From contig OX345641.1 in assembly GCA_947044365.1 (NCBI GenBank), positions 886,960 to 950,959 of the forward strand: DNA of 64,000 bases. The letters run 5' to 3'. Shown piece by piece: positions 24,118-37,734 of the stretch (its first letter is position 1; each line of letters opens with the position of its first letter). Position numbers and translations under genes: made by a program. The notes beneath the pieces are model-generated. The model was not told where the DNA came from. It saw only the letters and a program-made list of their open reading frames with translations, and searched no databases. Origin of the DNA: Petrosia ficiformis. Its lineage: Eukaryota > Porifera > Demospongiae > Haplosclerida > Petrosiidae.

Positions 24118-24253
24118 TCTAAACACCTGCTATTTGGGCATTTTGTACAGGAAGCCAACTAATTTCTGTATCTTGGAGGAGCATTAAGCAGTCTTCCTAG
24201 ATACTAAATTTGATTGGCTTCCTGTACAAAATGGCCAAATAGTGGGTGTTTAA
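24118..24253. mobile_element. Inverted-repeat MITE next to X2 stop codon
   Basis: Arms of about 40 bp (TAAACACC.GCTATTTGG.CATTTTGTACAGG and onward) face each other around a short centre. Shares the ACAGGAAGCCAA core with the 48-bp palindromes. A half copy lies at about 14920-14968, beside the Y1 terminal Death exon. Confidence 0.6.
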
Positions 24254-24272
24254 AGGTAAGTGTTCAAAATAG

Positions 24273-24607
24273 TTATGTTTCACAATTGTGCACATGGTTT
24301 TCACAAATTGGGTCATCTATGGTACATGAATATAATTTAGAACCTCGAATTTCCTCTGCTGCTCTCCAAGCACCAATGCCATCTAAAGCCTTTACAAGGT
24401 TGACCCATGTTGGTTCTGTTTTACCATTCCCCTGTATCCAGTCCACTAATACATAAAATAAAATTCTATTTTCATCTCCTCTGTACACTGTCTCAATATA
24501 ATTCAAAGCACTGGGTCTAATTCCTAAAAGATGACTAAATCTCTTCCATTGTGATTTTGCGATATGATCCTTCCTCATTTTGTCAATAATCACTCTAAGG
24601 TCATCCA
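24273..24607 (-). CDS. X2 C-terminal Death-domain exon
   Basis: Homologous to the Y terminal exon, with the same acceptor context and the same Death pattern (W-K-R-F-S-H-L-L-G-I, V-L-V-D-W-I, P-T-W-V-N-L). It stops after CET. The stop lies about 20 bp from the edge of an inverted-repeat MITE (24118-24253), so the 3' UTR or poly(A) region was affected by the insertion. Confidence 0.82.
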
Positions 24608-27600
24608 CTATACAAAAGAAAGTGATATAATTATAGAATTTATAATTTTGTAAAGCACATAATATCATGGTATTATCAGTCTATACGACTCACATTTTAT
24701 TAAGTCAAGTATCATTTGCTGTGGCTTCTTTGATCTGTGTGAATCACCTGCATTAATATTTTAATAATTTCATATTGTCGTCATTACATGTGTAGCATAA
24801 CTTATCAGTCAAAAAAACATACATGTAAATAATTTACTAGTTATTATCTACACAAAATAATAACACAATTTATATTCTCGTAATCGTGTACATACTATAA
24901 TTATATAACATAATATTATACCAGTTAAAATGCCATACTAAATTCCATGCTGTAGTCAATATTATACTTTAATAATAATGTCATGTAGTAATATATTATC
25001 ATTCAACATGACTCACCATACAAACGTGCTATCCGTCGATGAGACATCTTGAAAACTGTTGTAATAATAAAGTATACATTATTTAACACAGGATAATCAT
25101 GTACATATACTATATACAATATAGAATAGTATATTAACAGTTAATATGACTTACTAAATTACATGATCTATTGAATATATACACTTTAATAATAGTTAGT
25201 GGTGGTAGAGACACTATTTATTAATAATATTGAGGAAGTAATTAATTACTTGACAGGAAAGACCTCATGAAAATCAGTGTTCTGGCAAGGACTTTAGAAA
25301 TTGGTGGGGCAAGTATAAATTTTTATTGATATTTTCATGTGTAGCATATCTTATCAGTCAAAAAAACATAATAACTTACTAGTTATTATCTACACAAAAT
25401 AATAACACAATTTATATTCTCATAATCATGTACATGACACCAGTTAATATGGCTTACTAAATTCCATGTTGTATAATAATGTCATGTAGTATTATATTAT
25501 CATTCAACATGACTCACTAGCTTCTGCATGTAAATGTGGCAGTCTTTGACTGGTGGTGGAACCCTGCCTTCCTGTAATAATAAAGTACATTACTTTAGCA
25601 CATGATAATCATATATATATACTATATACAGTAGTATTACCAGTTAATATACCTTACATTCTATATTGAATATTAAACTTTAATAATAATGTCATGCAGT
25701 AATATATTATCATTCAACATGACTCACTATACAAACGTGCTATCCGTCGACTGGACATCTTGAAAACTGTTATAATAAAAAAGTACATGTACATATAACT
25801 ATATATAATATAGAATAGTATATTAATATGACTTAGTAAATTCCATGATCTATTAAATGTATACACTTTAATGATAATTAGTGCTGGTAGAGACACCAAA
25901 GTTGATTATTAGTGCACCCAATATCGATTGATTATTAATAATATTCAGGAAGTAATTAATTACTTGACAGGAAAGACCTCCCACTAATTAGCATAAAAAT
26001 CAGTGTTCCGGCCAGGATTTTAGAAATTGGTGGGGCATGTATAAAATTTTTGTTGATATTTTCAAAGTTTTGTCAAAAATTTACTTGAAACATGCCAAAA
26101 TTAGCTTGAGTGGGCAATTAAAAACTTGTTTGTTGAGCCTGTTTTCAGTGCAAAGTAAAAGAGTATAACTAATGTATTTAAAGATTTGTGTTGAGCCATA
26201 AAGAGATGGCGGTGCAGGTTGAATTCCAGAGCTTAATTGGTGATGCAAACTGTGTAAATAGTGTAGCACCACCAAAAAGCCTAGTGAGAACCTTGATGAA
26301 AATAGATAATTCATGTATACCAAATACAAAACAGTTGTAAGTTAAGTATGCTAGGATGTTTTTTTCAGGAACCACATCATATAATTATTAATTTATTGTA
26401 CTGTATTATAACAATTATCGAATCCCAGCACTAATAATAATGTCATGTAGTATATTATGCTATCTAACATTAAAAATGACTCACTATCTCCAAGTCTTTT
26501 CCATAATGGAGTGACCAAGGAATTATATAAATTATCGAGTCCCAGCACTAATAATAATAATGTCATATAGTATATTATGTTATCTAACATTCAGCATGAC
26601 TCACTATCTCTAAGTATTTTCCATAATGAAACGACCGAGGAATGATATTCTGTAACAATAAAGTACATTACTTTTAACATAATTATGATAATCATGTACA
26701 TATACTATTACACAATATAGAATAGTATTACCAGTTAATGACCGTCTAAAGATTCTGCTGTGTTTATTAATTATTCAAAATGACATAATTAAATGTGTAG
26801 TATTGTATGTATCATTCAACATGACTCACTATTAAATAGTCATATCCTGTAACAGTAAATTACCATACTTTAACATGTGTATAAGTATCATAGAAACTGT
26901 ACTGATGTACCACATGTACATTACTTTAACACAGCATACTCATGTACATATACTATATACAATATAGAATAGTATATTACCTAATATGACTCAGTAAATT
27001 CCTCATTAAATTCAAGAAATTACATCTTAACAATTTCATGTCATAGATAAATGTTTATTATTCACTACATACATGTATATGTGATGATGTACACATATCC
27101 AACATCATCGAAGCCTGATATTCTGTAATTATAAATTACATTACATTAACAAATGCATGTATAAGTATCATACAACTACATTGACTAACCATGTTCATAA
27201 TCATCAATTTTATGAAATGCTGGTGTACTAAGAGGAATAATTTTACGTGATTCTGCTATAATAAGGTCTGCAAACCAACACTCCTCCAACTGGGATAGTG
27301 GGTAAACTCCATTTTTATTACAGCACATTAAAATTGTCTGTCGATGATTGGCTTTGCTTGGGTGATCTCGTTTGTATCGATTTGACTGACACAAAGAGCA
27401 GAGAAATCCGTATCTTATAGACACCCTTTCTGTGTCACATTTGAGGTTTGATTGTGCAGTTACTGTAGCTCGTTCGACAACATCTCGAATTGCTGGGCAG
27501 TCTTTACGATCACCATGATAGTAGAGCTCTAACCATTTATGATCATCCACTAGTAGTAGAAACCCACTTAAGGTATCACATTTCAATCGGACTGCATTGC

Positions 27601-30600
27601 GTAGCTGATGTGGAAAATCATCCGTGGGCTCAGGAAGAACAAAGCGATGATTGTTACTGTGTGTGAGTATAGCAGCAACTGTAGCAGGAAACAAACCCAA
27701 TGGAATAGGTGCAATCTCATCATGGATACTATTTTTTTCCCACATGATGACAAATGGATCGGCATCACCTTTTTTCAAGAAAGAACGTTTCTGTTTTTCT
27801 GTGAGAGGAACAGTGGGAAGCACACATGGGATAAAGTAAGTGGTATCATTGATGGGAGTAATAACAAGGAGATGTTTAAGGAGTTGTATATAGTGGTCAA
27901 TCGTGAAAACCTTGGGAATGAAAGATGATGATGATAAGTGATAAAGAAGATCTTTAGAAAATATTCCTTTCTGTTGAAGTTGTGTGGCTTCCTGTTTTGT
28001 CAGATAAGTGCCGAAAACTTCTGATATTTTTACAAAGCCAGCGCTAACTAGCTTTGACAACAGACCAATGAGAGGTTGAGGGTTGACAAATATAACGTTA
28101 GGAAGGAATAGTGGAAAGTAAAAGATGACAGAAACGAAATGAAGAAACTGTAAAGCCACACGTACATCATCCTCAGACATGCCCAAACTTTTTCCAATTT
28201 TATAGCAGTCCTCAAGAAGTATAATATCCTGCTTCCTCTCTTCTGACAGCTTATGTATCTCGAGCTCAAAGGCAAAAAATCGTTTTGGCATCTTCACATT
28301 TAAGCCAGGTGTTGAGGCTATTGCTCTTCGAAGGTGAGATGCTTTCTTCTCTCTCTCCTCTCCCATTGGTATCTGAGTGTTTACATCAAATATTACATCA
28401 TTGTCATTGGTAATAATCACTTCATTATATTCTTTGAGAGCCTGCCCCAGGATTTCATTCTTTCTTTTTGGAGTTTCACGACACTTTCGTGCCTTGTCAG
28501 AGTATGTACCCAATATTAGGAAATGTGAATCAGGAGGTGCATCAATTATTCCATGAATGGGAATTGGAGTGACAAATGATAAAGATCGCAGGAACAACTC
28601 CACTAGTTCCTGGTTTGTGAATCGAAGGGTTTGGGGAAGGCAAACATCTTTACCATTTACAGAATACTTAAATTTCGGTCGATTTTTCAGTTCCTGGGAG
28701 AGTCTAAGGGCGATTAAATTAATAGAACCACTCTGTACAAACAAAGGGAGGAGATCAAGGAAGGCTGGTTGACCACCAGAATCTACAGAGTAAATCCAGT
28801 GAGCTCCAAAAAGAGGGAGTAATTTGTTAGTTGATTGTTGTTTAGAGGAAACAACACTAGTTGACTGTAGCTGCAGAGCGGAAACATCACTACTGGACTG
28901 TGGACCACTACTGGGCTGTGTAGTAGAAACATCACTACTGGGCTGTGTATCAGAAACATCACTACTGGGCTGTGTATCAGAAACATCACTACTGGGCTGT
29001 GGAGTAGAAACATGTGTGGTTGCTTCAAGCTTCGTCCTTTCTACAAATTGTTCAAAGGTCTTAACATGATCTGCTCGTATCCAACGCTCTGGAATTCTAT
29101 CGTTTTCTACAGTAATCCTGACAGCAGTAACTGCAGCACGAGCAATATCAGTACTGTTATATTTAGGTGGTGGAGGTTCTCCTAGTAGCAAATGAAGACT
29201 GGAGGTTTTACCGGTTTTTGGAGCACCATGAATATTCAACTTTGTGATGTGTAGATCCACAAATCCTTCACTAATCCATTGTTCAAGAACTATAAGAAAC
29301 AAATTATTAAATTATAATTATATCATTATTATTATTATAATAGTATGTTATGCCATAGCTACTATATATGAGTGACCCAAAGGACAGCACTAACTTAAAT
29401 ACATATGAAAATATGCATTCAAGTTTGTGCTGTCCTTTGGATCACTTGTAGTCAGTAGATTTCATTGTGCATGCAGTGCTAATTTGTAATGTGTAATGTC
29501 ACTAGGTATGTGGGCTGTCCATGAAGTTCATAAACGTCTCAGCTCTTACACAGATAAAAATAGGGAAAAAAGGATATTGAAAGTGAAAATGACTACAGTA
29601 AATGTTTAGTTGTTTACCAATACAAATGGTTTCATGTACAACTATTTTTTAATGTTCACAATGACATACTAATAAATAACCTTCTGGTCTCAAGACCACT
29701 TGAGCAATTCTCTCAACAGTCACTATGTTGGGAGGCTGGGCTCCTTTTAGAGTTATGTCCATGTCCAAAGGAAGTGGAGCATTGAGTTCACTTGAAACTG
29801 TCATTTTAAAACAGCAGATTTTTCCAAGGAGAACATTAGTCTGTAGTAGCTGTAAGAAATTAATATGTTATGTTATATGTAATTATAATTTTGTATCAAA
29901 TGATTGTGTTTAAACCTGCCATTTGGTACAGGAAGCCAATGATCACATTGGCTTCCTGTACCAAATGTTCTGGGAATGCAATCACAGTTTAAATTACAGA
30001 AGTACTATTAATTAGTAGTTAGGGTGGGTGTGGCCATCCAAATCACTGGCAGAATGTGCTTACTGAGAAGGTTGTGGTGATGATGTGGAATTTAGGCATT
30101 TATATAAAGGTGTCGAGTCTCCTTTATTAATAATATTACGAGACATAATATATATTTTACCTGAGTTGGAGTAGGGTACTCCACTGACCAGTCTGGTAAC
30201 CAACTGTTAGCAGGTAGTTGAAGAGTAAGAGTGTTCTCTATTAATTTTGTTTTCAATTTCTGTCCAGGTTGACAACCACCAAACTGCCTCATCATGTCCT
30301 GCAGAATGAATTACAGATATATTACATACTAACAGATATGATTTTTTAATTTGTATTCTTCGTCTTAAAGTTAATGTTTGCTTTCAACAGAATTTAAAAT
30401 ATTTGACAGCTTTGAAATACAAGATTGTATGAATATACCTCAAGTAGGTCTGGCTTTATCACAGCAATAATGACAATCCACTTGTTCTTAATCATTGTAG
30501 GCTTATAAAACACATGACACACTGCATCTACACATATGAAAATAATAATTAATAACCTTCATATAATTACTATTTGATCCCATTTACCAGTTATTGGTGG

Positions 30601-33600
30601 AATATCGTTTAACAGTAGGGCTGGGATGAAGGCTGCTACTTGATCACATTTATAAAGTGGTGGAATATTGGTTAACACAGAACTGTTACTAACAATTACA
30701 TAATCATCTGCTGCAGAAAGATAGATCAATAACTAACTTGAAGTATTACAATGCTACATATATGTATCATTGTTTTAATTACATACGTAATTATATGAAA
30801 ATGATAATATATTCACACATAAAATATGTATAATCACTTTTAGTAGTGGTAACAGCTAATGGTTGATTATCGGTGATTATAGAACTTTTAATAGTATCTG
30901 TAGCAGGAATATAAATGAATATGACAGTATTATAATACATAAATTATATCTATATCTGTTTCTATGTACGCATGTATATATTAGGACTTGGATGAAGGTT
31001 TGAAAACAGATTTTAAGCTTTGTCAGCAAAACATGATTTGGAAATTCACACGTTCTTTTGCTCTTACGTTGGTTGGCTATAGAAAATCTCCAAAATTAGA
31101 TTACTGCTTTATAATGAGAACTAGTCTTGTTTCTATTGCTATACCTACTCAGATTTAGACTGAGCAATCAGCAAGTAATACAGCCTCAATATTTCTGGAA
31201 CAGGGCCACAATGTTCATCACATGTGCAAGTGTACATGTGCAAACATTAAATAGCAAGACATATTAATATATATACCAAACCTTCCTTTCTCATAGATTG
31301 GGGGGTGTGTGCGTGAGGCTAATCTATGTCCTAAAGGTTACTTATTTTGGCCTTTCATTCCTTACTATTTGATGTTTGTTGTGTCACACCATCAGTTACA
31401 TCTTTTAAAATATCATCTTGAATCATAGGAGCAGAGTCTGGACATTTAAACAAATGATGTAAAATACAAGAATTTCAGGCTTTCAACATAGCTAAACAAA
31501 CAAAATTAATGCTGGTCTATTCTTCATTCTGGTGAAATATCATTTATTGGTTCACTCTATCTAGGTAAGCAACTGTGTAGTAGGTTTATAATAACAGTAC
31601 TAGTCTAACTCTGTTCAAGCAACACTTTGCAGGCTAAAAGAACACATTAAAACTTCTTCAAATGAAAAAAAAAACTGTTTGCATTTAGAATATTCCAATA
31701 TTTATTTCATTGTCTTGTATACAGTTTGCTATCTTTGATACAATGGTCTTCATTTAAAAATATAGTTCCTACCTGACAAGTGGAGTTCACTGTCTTCTTC
31801 TAATCTTTCAGCCAGATCAAAGTTCTGTAGCTCCCTCACAGCAGTTACAAGAGTGCCTAGAGTAGCTGGTTTCCCACTTCCTTTCAGCCATAGACTCAGG
31901 AGTTGAATCATTACATACTGACTCCAACCACCTTTATCATCAATCTCATTAATTTGAGATAAAGTCAGTCCCAAATTTAATCCCAGACTACGCCAGTTAG
32001 TTGTGTTGATTCCATCAACTAGGCGGAGCAGATCATTAATTTCAACTGAAACTAAATTGGACTAGTAATAATACACTTGTACACTAAAATATCTATCATA
32101 CCTGACTGGTCAAGAGTATATCTTCTCTCAATTGTATTAGCTATCACATGTTCACCATCACGTCTCAAAGCTTTAACTAATATTTCCCATGTACGCTGTT
32201 GGGAGGGTTGCTGTAGCCACAAAGAGAACACCTTTTGAAGACATTCATGTGGGGCTTCATGGGACTGTCTACAAACAGCCTGAATATCTGCATTGTACTT
32301 CAAACCAAGAGTGATTCCAAAGTCCTTTGCTTGATATTGTATCTCTTTTAGCTTGTATAACAGGAGACCAACATGATCAATTGTAACTAAACGAAGAGAA
32401 GATCATTTCACAAAACAGATTTTATTACTGAAACTCACAAGTTTTGTCAGTTATCCACGCCATTAATACTATAAGTCAGAGATTTCCCCTTTGCTTAGTG
32501 AGCAGGCGAAGGGTGTGGCTTTCAGCCTGACTACATCATAAAGCATCTAATACAGTAATTAGTTAATACCCCCAAATTGTAAAATTAGAACTTGTAAAGC
32601 TCTTTTATACTAATAAGTTTGGTCTTTCCTGACGTATTCACTTTTTTCATAATTATACAAAATAATTTCCTCTGTATAATGCATCTCATACATGTAAATG
32701 TATTACCTCCTAATTCAAAACCAAACATTTCCCAGTACCAAGTCAACATCCCCAATAATTCATCCGATATATTATATACAACAAAAAAAAATCAGTGAAT
32801 TATAATAATTATGCATGTAAAGATATTATCAGGGTAGTAAACGATGTTTCAGGATATGTTGTTCATATAAACTAAATTATTCACACAGAAAAATCATTAG
32901 CTCATTAACTAATAGTGTGGAAGCTATTTGTGGCTTGAGAGCATTGGATTCTACAGCAATAAAATTAATATACTTTATATACACAGCAGCCAATCCAGTG
33001 TGCTAGAAATAAATATTGAGGGTATACAGTAATATGCAGATTGAACACAGAAGTCCTATATGTAATTATAATTGCGTACGATATAGTAACAGTAAATTAA
33101 CTAAATAAGTACATTGTAAATAGATCTTTACATGTTCTGATATTCAATAGCATAAATTAGCATTACGAACATAAATGTGTATGTACAGCATTAGTACTGA
33201 AAAAGACATTCAAACAAGTGACTCCACTTTTAGTAGAGATGTTTTTGAATATACTAATTAGCTTATCATGCATATATATATATATATTGAATTCATTATT
33301 ATGTAAATATCTTCCTCCTCCTTTATGTCCTTTTTCTCTTCTTTTTCTTTCTCCTATCTTCTTCTTCCTCCACTCCATTTCTCTCTTCCCTCAGTCTTTT
33401 TACGGGAGGGTGTGAGGGCTGAATCCTTTCAACCTCTATTACATTGTCTATATAGAATGATAGAAATTATAATGTCATAGTTTATAAATCTCATGTCATA
33501 GTTTATAAATCTCTTTTTTAATATTATAAATCTCATGTCATAGTTTATAAATCTCTTTTTTCTTGGAGTTGAAGGATAGGAAGGATAATTATATGATAAT

Positions 33601-36600
33601 AGTGCAGGTAATAAGATCATTGGTCATTCCAAACTAAAACATGAATGACCTCTAAGTTAAATGATTTTATATTCTCTCAATGTTTTCACTCACCATAATC
33701 ATATTCAATTAATGTACATACTTAGTGTTATTACACCAAGAATAGTTTACTAAACATGTAATATACCAACACATTTGAATACATATATATTAGCAATTTC
33801 ATTTGCCAGCCCCGTGGAAAGCAATCATAGGGATGGCCCTACGGGCCAGAAAAATAAGTAAAAATGTATGTTATAGGGGCTAAAACATATATAAACTATT
33901 ATCTTAATTATACCTTTCTTTTGCATTTCTCCTTCCAATTCTTCAACTTTATCTTCCAATTGTCCCGTACTGTCAATAGTGTAACCTGTAAAAATAAAGA
34001 ATAATAACTTCAAGCATACAATAATGACTGAATATTACTTTCTGGTGTGGGGATTGGGCCAACAGTAGTCTGTGACTCTTCTTTCTTCATTGTCATTTCT
34101 GAGTTTAGTGCATTTAATTCATCATTCATGTCTCTTAAAGCTGGCTCAATACGTTCTGAAATTACAGGACTTAAATGAGCTATGATAGCCTGAATTCCTC
34201 CAAGATCTAAATGCAATGAAAAATGCAAAACTGCATTATAAATTAATCTATAAATAATATAATGCTGTACAGTAGACTTATATTTTTCCAGTCTTCAGGC
34301 TGAAATGTTTTATTATAATAAATAATTCAGTATTATTATAATTAAGAAAATTATGAACAGTGTAATAAAACTTCTACCAATAATTAGTAGACTTTTAATT
34401 ATGTTTGCATGATGAGAGACTCACATGATTTCAAGTTTTCTACTCTGATCACAAGATTGCTTTCCTCTTTGTTCTCTTCCTCCTCTATCATCTTTTCTAC
34501 TTCTATTGGTTCTTGTGTGATTGCTTGAGCTTGAGTTTTTAGAAGAAAACATATTTAAACATTATGTTTAATTTGTAATAATTATTTACTTTGCTCTTCC
34601 TTTCTACATCTTCTAATTATTCCCTCGGACAAATCAATGTGCTTCATTCTACGAAGAGCCCTACCCAATGAATACCAACTAGCTGATGATTTCTTTTTCT
34701 CCAGCCATAACTCAAGCAAAGCCTGTCTTTTGTCATCATTTCTGAAATGCTTACTCTCCACTTCATTAAGGTCATCTTCATCAAGACCGAGAAACCAACC
34801 AAGTGCATACCAGTCAATAACTTTTCCAGTTTCAGTAAAGGCTGATTTTGGATCTAGCTGTGCAAGTGTGTCTATAGAAACAAATTTGCATGCATACATA
34901 AATACATACATAGTATACGTACGTACATACATATATGCCAATATACATTCATAGACACACCCTTTTTGTTATCTTCATCACCAGGATTTCGAAATTTTAC
35001 TTTTGGAAGATACTTGGTTCTAATCTTATCTGCTCTCTCCTCATGCTCAGGAAAACAATCTTCAACTGCTCGAGCTACCTTCTCCCAGCTCGGCTGATCA
35101 CCAGACTCTAACCAAACTTCCATGAGCTTTTTCCTCCTTCTCTCAACAGGAATACTATTCACAGCATCTTTGATCCTCTGGGAAGGATCGAGAAAGGGGT
35201 AACCAAGTGTAAACCAGTCCTTGACAAAATCCAGCTCTTGACAAATAAGATCAGCAGTGAGATCTATGGGAATGACGAATTAAATAATATTAACATAACA
35301 CTGAACTATGATAGTACATACATACCTTCATTGTTAACATATTTATTGTATATGTAAGCTCCAGTTCGTTTAAATGGAGGTTGTGACATTAAAGCTTTAG
35401 CAAGTTTGTCCCAAGTAGCATCTTCATCATTATCAAGCCAGTGTTTCAACATTTCTCCCATAGCTGCTGTTTCGTCAACTCCACATTCCTTTATTATTCG
35501 TGTTTCCTCTGTCCTGTCTATGTCAAGAGCAAATAGTAGTCTTGGCCATGCAATACCACTGAGTTCTCTGAGTGCATTTTCAACAGTGACTATATCATGA
35601 GAGGTAAAAGATAGGGTATGTAGTTCAATGAAATGACACGTGTGTATGTAGTAATATATTGTGTATGTGAAGGTAGAGTATTGAATAAAATTATGTCTCC
35701 AGTTAATATACTCAATCATTCAGGATTGTACACTATGTGCATTGAATCTATGGTAACTACAAGTTTGGTCTAATTACCACAGTTTCAACATATAAAGCAC
35801 ATTATAATAGTAGAATGTTCTTTTAAACATGTGTGTATTAAAAGATGCAAAGTAACTTGTATACAATGTGTACATGTATGTATATGTACAATGTGTACAT
35901 GTATAAACATTATTACATACTTATCTATATCTCTCTAAGCTAGAGAAAGTCACACACCATAGAGAAAGCCACACACCATAGAGAAAGCCACACACCATAG
36001 AGAAAGTCACACACCATAGAGAAAGTCACACACCATAGAGAAAGCCACACACCATAGAGAAAGTCACACACCGTAGAGAAAGCCACACACCATAGAGAAA
36101 GTCACACACCATAGAGAAAGCCACACACCGTAGAGAAAGTCACACACCGTAGAGAAAGTCACACACCGTAGAGAAAGTCACACACCGTAGAGAAAGTCAC
36201 ACACCATAGAGAAAGCCACACACCATAGAGAAAGTCACACACCATAGAGAAACACCATAGAGAAAGTCACACACCGTAGAGAAAGTCACACACCATAGAG
36301 AAAGCCACACACCATAGTTTATAGTATTGATTCCGTTACTTACCACATAATCAAAGCTTAGATTAACTGTGACCTGTACATAACATACGTTCTATGTACA
36401 CAGACCCTCTTGTATTAAATATCTACATGATTTATATATATTATATATTATCATAAGCAAGAAAAGAAAAGAGAAGAAAAGGCCATGGACTGTTCAGGAC
36501 TGGTGTTTTTGCTCAGTCATTGAGCAGAGGAGCAGGTTTAAACTTTAAATATCAGTTGGCACTTACATCCTTGTTGATAGTTGTAACATCACATAGCAGT

Positions 36601-37145
36601 AGGTATTATAGTCTTATAATGTTAATTAATTAGGTATCTTGGAATTATTAATACACAGAAGCAAATTAGCAACACGATCCTATGTTTATATCTAGCATGA
36701 CTGCGAGAGCTCAGTATTCCCTCAGGGAGAGTTTGCACGAACTAGCATAGGCAGACAGGTTAGATACTATATATAGTTCAGTGTTATTTACTCACACTAC
36801 TGCCTAGAAACTAAGCTTTACTGTATGCCATGCTAAAGCTTCAATGCTAACTAAACCACACAGGTGGTCTAAGATTGTGTATGCAATTTAATATTTAAGA
36901 GTATGTTACTGGGTTATAACATTTATGATATATAATGGTTGCTAAAAATATTGATTCAATTTTAAGCTATGAATTGACTCTCTTTATTATCAAATGGGAA
37001 AGGAACACATAGTAAATGTGTTAGAATGCATTATATATAAATAATAATTATGCATAATGCTTTTTTAGGTTCAACTATACTAATAATATAGAGTATAAAA
37101 ACTTACAGTGATCTTGTATAGTTATTTACCTTCTTTAGTAGTCAT
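24273..37145 (-). CDS. Gene X2: five N-terminal Death domains, UPA, ROC-COR, C-terminal Death
   Basis: Exons: 37130-37145, 35326-35589 (Death 1), 34961-35263 (Death 2), 34590-34871 (Death 3), 34425-34529, 34039-34206 and 33914-33985 (acidic/coiled coil), 32102-32386 (Death 4), 31773-32045 (Death 5), linkers 31366-31437, 30838-30897 and 30588-30710, UPA 30439-30527, 30161-30298 and 29681-29849, ROC-COR 27190-29289, mini-exon 24694-24747, terminal Death 24273-24607. All junctions keep phase; the sum is 4,908 nt (1,635 residues). Five optional mini-exons (27069-27122, 26605-26649, 25728-25766, 25518-25571, 25017-25055) would raise this to 1,712. Six death folds in one chain is unusual; DAPK1 and PIDD1 have one. 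Unlike X1, the 30588-30710 exon is intact. The locus could instead be two adjacent genes, since an internal start exon (32439-32463) matches the Y start. Role in death-fold signalling is inferred. Confidence 0.78.
24694..27122 (-). other. X2 array of phase-1 mini-exons between COR and Death
   Basis: Six short exons with usable acceptors, donors and open frames in the same phase: 27069-27122, 26605-26649, 25728-25766, 25518-25571, 25017-25055 and 24694-24747 (39 to 54 nt, all multiples of 3). Most share the donor context GTGAGTCATGTTGAATGATA and flanking intron text, so they arose by tandem duplication of an exon-plus-intron unit. The 25017 and 25728 copies encode nearly the same peptide (FKMS, then RRIARLY). 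Decayed copies lie near 26485 and 26829. They would vary the linker length between the GTPase and the last Death domain. Confidence 0.6.
27190..29289 (-). CDS. X2 ROC-COR exon
   Basis: A 2,100-nt exon paralogous to the Y ROC-COR exon. The GTPase core and most of COR are closely similar. The end differs: after CWFADL the X2 sequence continues with IIAES and a distinct tail before the donor. It carries one more QPSS repeat unit than Y1. Confidence 0.85.
32439..32463 (-). CDS. X2 alternative internal first exon (MAWITDKT)
   Basis: Same as the X1 exon. If used it yields a Y-like protein lacking Death 1-3. A second phase-1 candidate first exon, 32707-32749 (4416-4458 in X1), encodes MLTW and ends in F-E-L-G like the start of a Death domain; it lacks a visible acceptor. 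Confidence 0.5.
35937..36318. repeat. 19-bp minisatellite in X2 intron 1
   Basis: About 20 copies of AGAGAAAG[TC]CACACACC[AG]T. X1 and Z have a single copy at the matching place (7830 and 59770). Expansion is specific to the X2 copy. Confidence 0.85.
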
Positions 37146-37152
37146 CAGTCAT
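37135..37152 (-). promoter_or_regulatory. Overlapping upstream ORF at the X2 start
   Basis: Same five-codon ORF, seven bases upstream and out of frame with the MTTKE start. Confidence 0.45.
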
Positions 37153-37734
37153 GCACTAATCTCTGTCAACTATGTAGTAGAGAGCACTTAGTGAAGGTAG
37201 TGAATATTCAACACACCCACTTGAACTCTGAGTGCATTTGTAGTTAAGTGCATTTTAATGTTACTGTAGTTTTACTACATATTAACGTAATTATAGCAAT
37301 AATAATAATTATAAAATTAACTCAGTGCATTGCAGCATTGAAAGGCCAATCATCACTATAGTTATTGTGTCTGAATAATTATTATTCACTGGTATATAGA
37401 ATGTGATTATTGCCTCAATTCCATCGCTCCTTTGTAAGCATTTGTGTGAAACATATAGCTTGTACCAACTGCCAACCTGGTATTGCCTATATATCCAGTT
37501 TGTATAACATACTGGGAGAAGTTAGTTTGAGCATGCATTGAAGATTGTTAGTTCTCTGAAGGTGAAGAGAGAGCAGATGACATTAGAGCTATATAAGTAT
37601 CTTAAATGTCAACCCATTATTTGTACAACACTACTATATGTACGTATATATGTTTGTCATACCTGAGTCATCATGGCCTCCTGTAAAGATTTAAGGTTTA
37701 GCCTGTTGCTACTTACTAACAGATGATTCTTATG

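Noticed and set aside
35937..36318. Regular short repeats that could suggest CRISPR
   Set aside because: Units abut with no spacers, in a eukaryotic intron; a plain minisatellite.
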